This document shows positions 62,966-64,000 of a stretch of 64,000 bases of DNA, piece after piece. The stretch lies in the NCBI RefSeq assembly GCF_001660485.1, contig NZ_CP013979.1:3100001-3164000 (forward strand), in the 5' to 3' direction. Both the position numbers and the translations under genes were made by a program. Below the pieces are notes generated by a model. It saw only the letters and a program-made list of their open reading frames with translations, ran no database searches and was not told the origin of the DNA. How positions within the stretch are numbered: the stretch's first letter is position 1; each line of letters begins with the position of its first letter. This stretch comes from Agromyces aureus. Lineage in GTDB: Bacteria; Actinomycetota; Actinomycetes; Actinomycetales; Microbacteriaceae.

Positions 62966-64000
62966 TCAGCCCGGCGCCGTCGCCGTCGGGTCTCGTACCT
63001 CGCGATCAGGTCCCGTCGAACGGTCGGTGTTCCGCAACCCTCGCGCGATCGTCTGCAGCCGGCGATACGCGACCACGATGACACTCATCACGAGCACCAC
63101 GTAGAGCAGGTTGACCAGCCAGAGCGCAAGGCCCTGCCAATACTGCGAGACGAAGTCGTCGATTCCGGTCAGGCGGTACGAATTCGCAACAAGTCCATGA
63201 AGCCCGAAGATCATGAGGCTGTTCTGCCCGAGGAATCGCAGGATGACGCTCGACTTCAGGTCGATGGCGAGCCGTTGGTAGATCAGCACGCTCGCGATCG
63301 CGGACGGATAGAACCACAATGTTCCGATCGCGGCGATGTTGCCCGGATGCACCATGGTGACCCAGAGGCTGAACACGCCGATTGCCGCGACGGCCCACAG
63401 CCGCAACGTCGCCTTGTCGAACCAATTGCTCCAGATGTGGCCGGCTCCCATCATGAACAATGCCACCGGGAGTACATTGATCGCCAACGGCGGACGACCC
63501 GACAAAAGGTCTTGCACGGGCAGCGCGGACAGCCCGACTGCGACGAGCACGATGCAGTACGCGATCCGGCTCCGGATGAGCTGGATGAAGTAGAAGACCA
63601 CGTTGGCGATGAAGAAGATGGGCAGGAACCACAATGCGAAATTGAAGGTCGGAACCGAGTTCAGCCATTCGCTCGAGAAGAGCAGCGCCTTCATCGTGTC
63701 GGTGCCGTCGAACGGGATCACGTACTCGCCGGCGACGTACCGAAGGAAGACGTGGCCGTACAGGATCGAGATGACGAAGAAGACGACATACGGAATGTAG
63801 ATGTGCCGGAACTTCTTGAGCAGGAACGGGATAAAGCGCCCCTGCCGTCCGCGCTTCCACAAGTACCCGGATACGAAGAAGAACAGCGCGACGTTGAACG
63901 TGTAGAGGTAGGACGGGAACGCGGCCCCGATCGGTCCTGGATCGATGTGACCGGCGATGATGATGACGATGCCGATGCCCTTGAGCACATCGATGCTTCG
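62966..64000 (-). CDS. Acyltransferase 3 family membrane protein, 5' end cut by window
   Basis: The open frame runs to the right edge, reading RSIDVLKGIGIVIIIAGHID at its start, so the true start lies beyond base 64000. The first visible 20 residues contain the family motif (D..KG..I..V..GH with the catalytic His). About ten membrane helices follow. The second acyltransferase of the locus, it probably O-acylates a polymer sugar. GC content here is low (about 52% in the line at 63601), well below the core genes, suggesting recent acquisition. Confidence 0.85.
   Translation of the reverse strand, partial: RSIDVLKGIGIVIIIAGHIDPGPIGAAFPSYLYTFNVALFFFVSGYLWKRGRQGRFIPFLLKKFRHIYIPYVVFFVISILYGHVFLRYVAGEYVIPFDGTDTMKALLFSSEWLNSVPTFNFALWFLPIFFIANVVFYFIQLIRSRIAYCIVLVAVGLSALPVQDLLSGRPPLAINVLPVALFMMGAGHIWSNWFDKATLRLWAVAAIGVFSLWVTMVHPGNIAAIGTLWFYPSAIASVLIYQRLAIDLKSSVILRFLGQNSLMIFGLHGLVANSYRLTGIDDFVSQYWQGLALWLVNLLYVVLVMSVIVVAYRRLQTIARGLRNTDRSTGPDREVRDPTATAPG

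Overview
The window is GC-rich actinobacterial DNA (many core lines near 70-80% G+C). Gene content and order fit the Microbacteriaceae; an Agromyces/Microbacterium-like organism is my inference, not something the sequence proves. No rRNA, tRNA, CRISPR array, transposase or phage gene was seen. No intergenic stretch exceeds 300 bases; the longest (about 235-265 bases, at 1491-1724, 4518-4780 and 16384-16623) hold terminators, short repeats and promoters.

Region 1 (1-36.4 kb) is housekeeping chromosome. It joins two blocks that are separate in Mycobacterium tuberculosis. One resembles Rv3235-Rv3260: an Rv3235-like protein, secA, hpf, comF, lpqB, mtrB, mtrA, and further on ahcY, a manB-type mutase, a DUF3499 protein, a zincin-like protein and whiB. 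The other resembles Rv3690-Rv3695: membrane protein, DUF4129, DUF4350, MoxR, DUF58, a SpoIIM-like protein and an RDD protein, with an aquaporin inserted. After whiB come galE, a 46-residue membrane protein, a GlxA/AraC-type regulator, manA, an acyl-CoA dehydrogenase and two O-antigen-ligase-like proteins.

Region 2 (36.5-64 kb) is a surface-polysaccharide locus with lower and uneven GC, falling to about 52-57% in places. It encodes precursor enzymes for a GDP-6-deoxyhexose (two tandem Gmd homologues), UDP-L-FucNAc (CapE, CapF, CapG homologues), galactofuranose (Glf plus a GlfT2-like transferase) and dTDP-L-rhamnose (RmlA, B, C, D). It also holds at least six further glycosyltransferases, a Wzx-like flippase, two acyltransferases (the last cut by the window edge), a methyltransferase and two large polytopic membrane proteins. 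ManA, the manB-type mutase and GalE in region 1 could feed mannose and galactose precursors into it. No initiating sugar-phosphate transferase or chain-length regulator is in the window; they may lie beyond the right edge.

The most unusual signal is a short DNA word, CGGATGCC/GGCATCCG, often extended to GCGGATGCCGC. By hand count it occurs about once per kb in region 1, roughly tenfold above chance. It recurs in both orientations, inside genes and as inverted pairs forming terminator stems, and becomes about four times rarer in region 2. Many genes also appear to be read from leaderless or near-leaderless promoters, including a divergent pair whose -10 boxes overlap.
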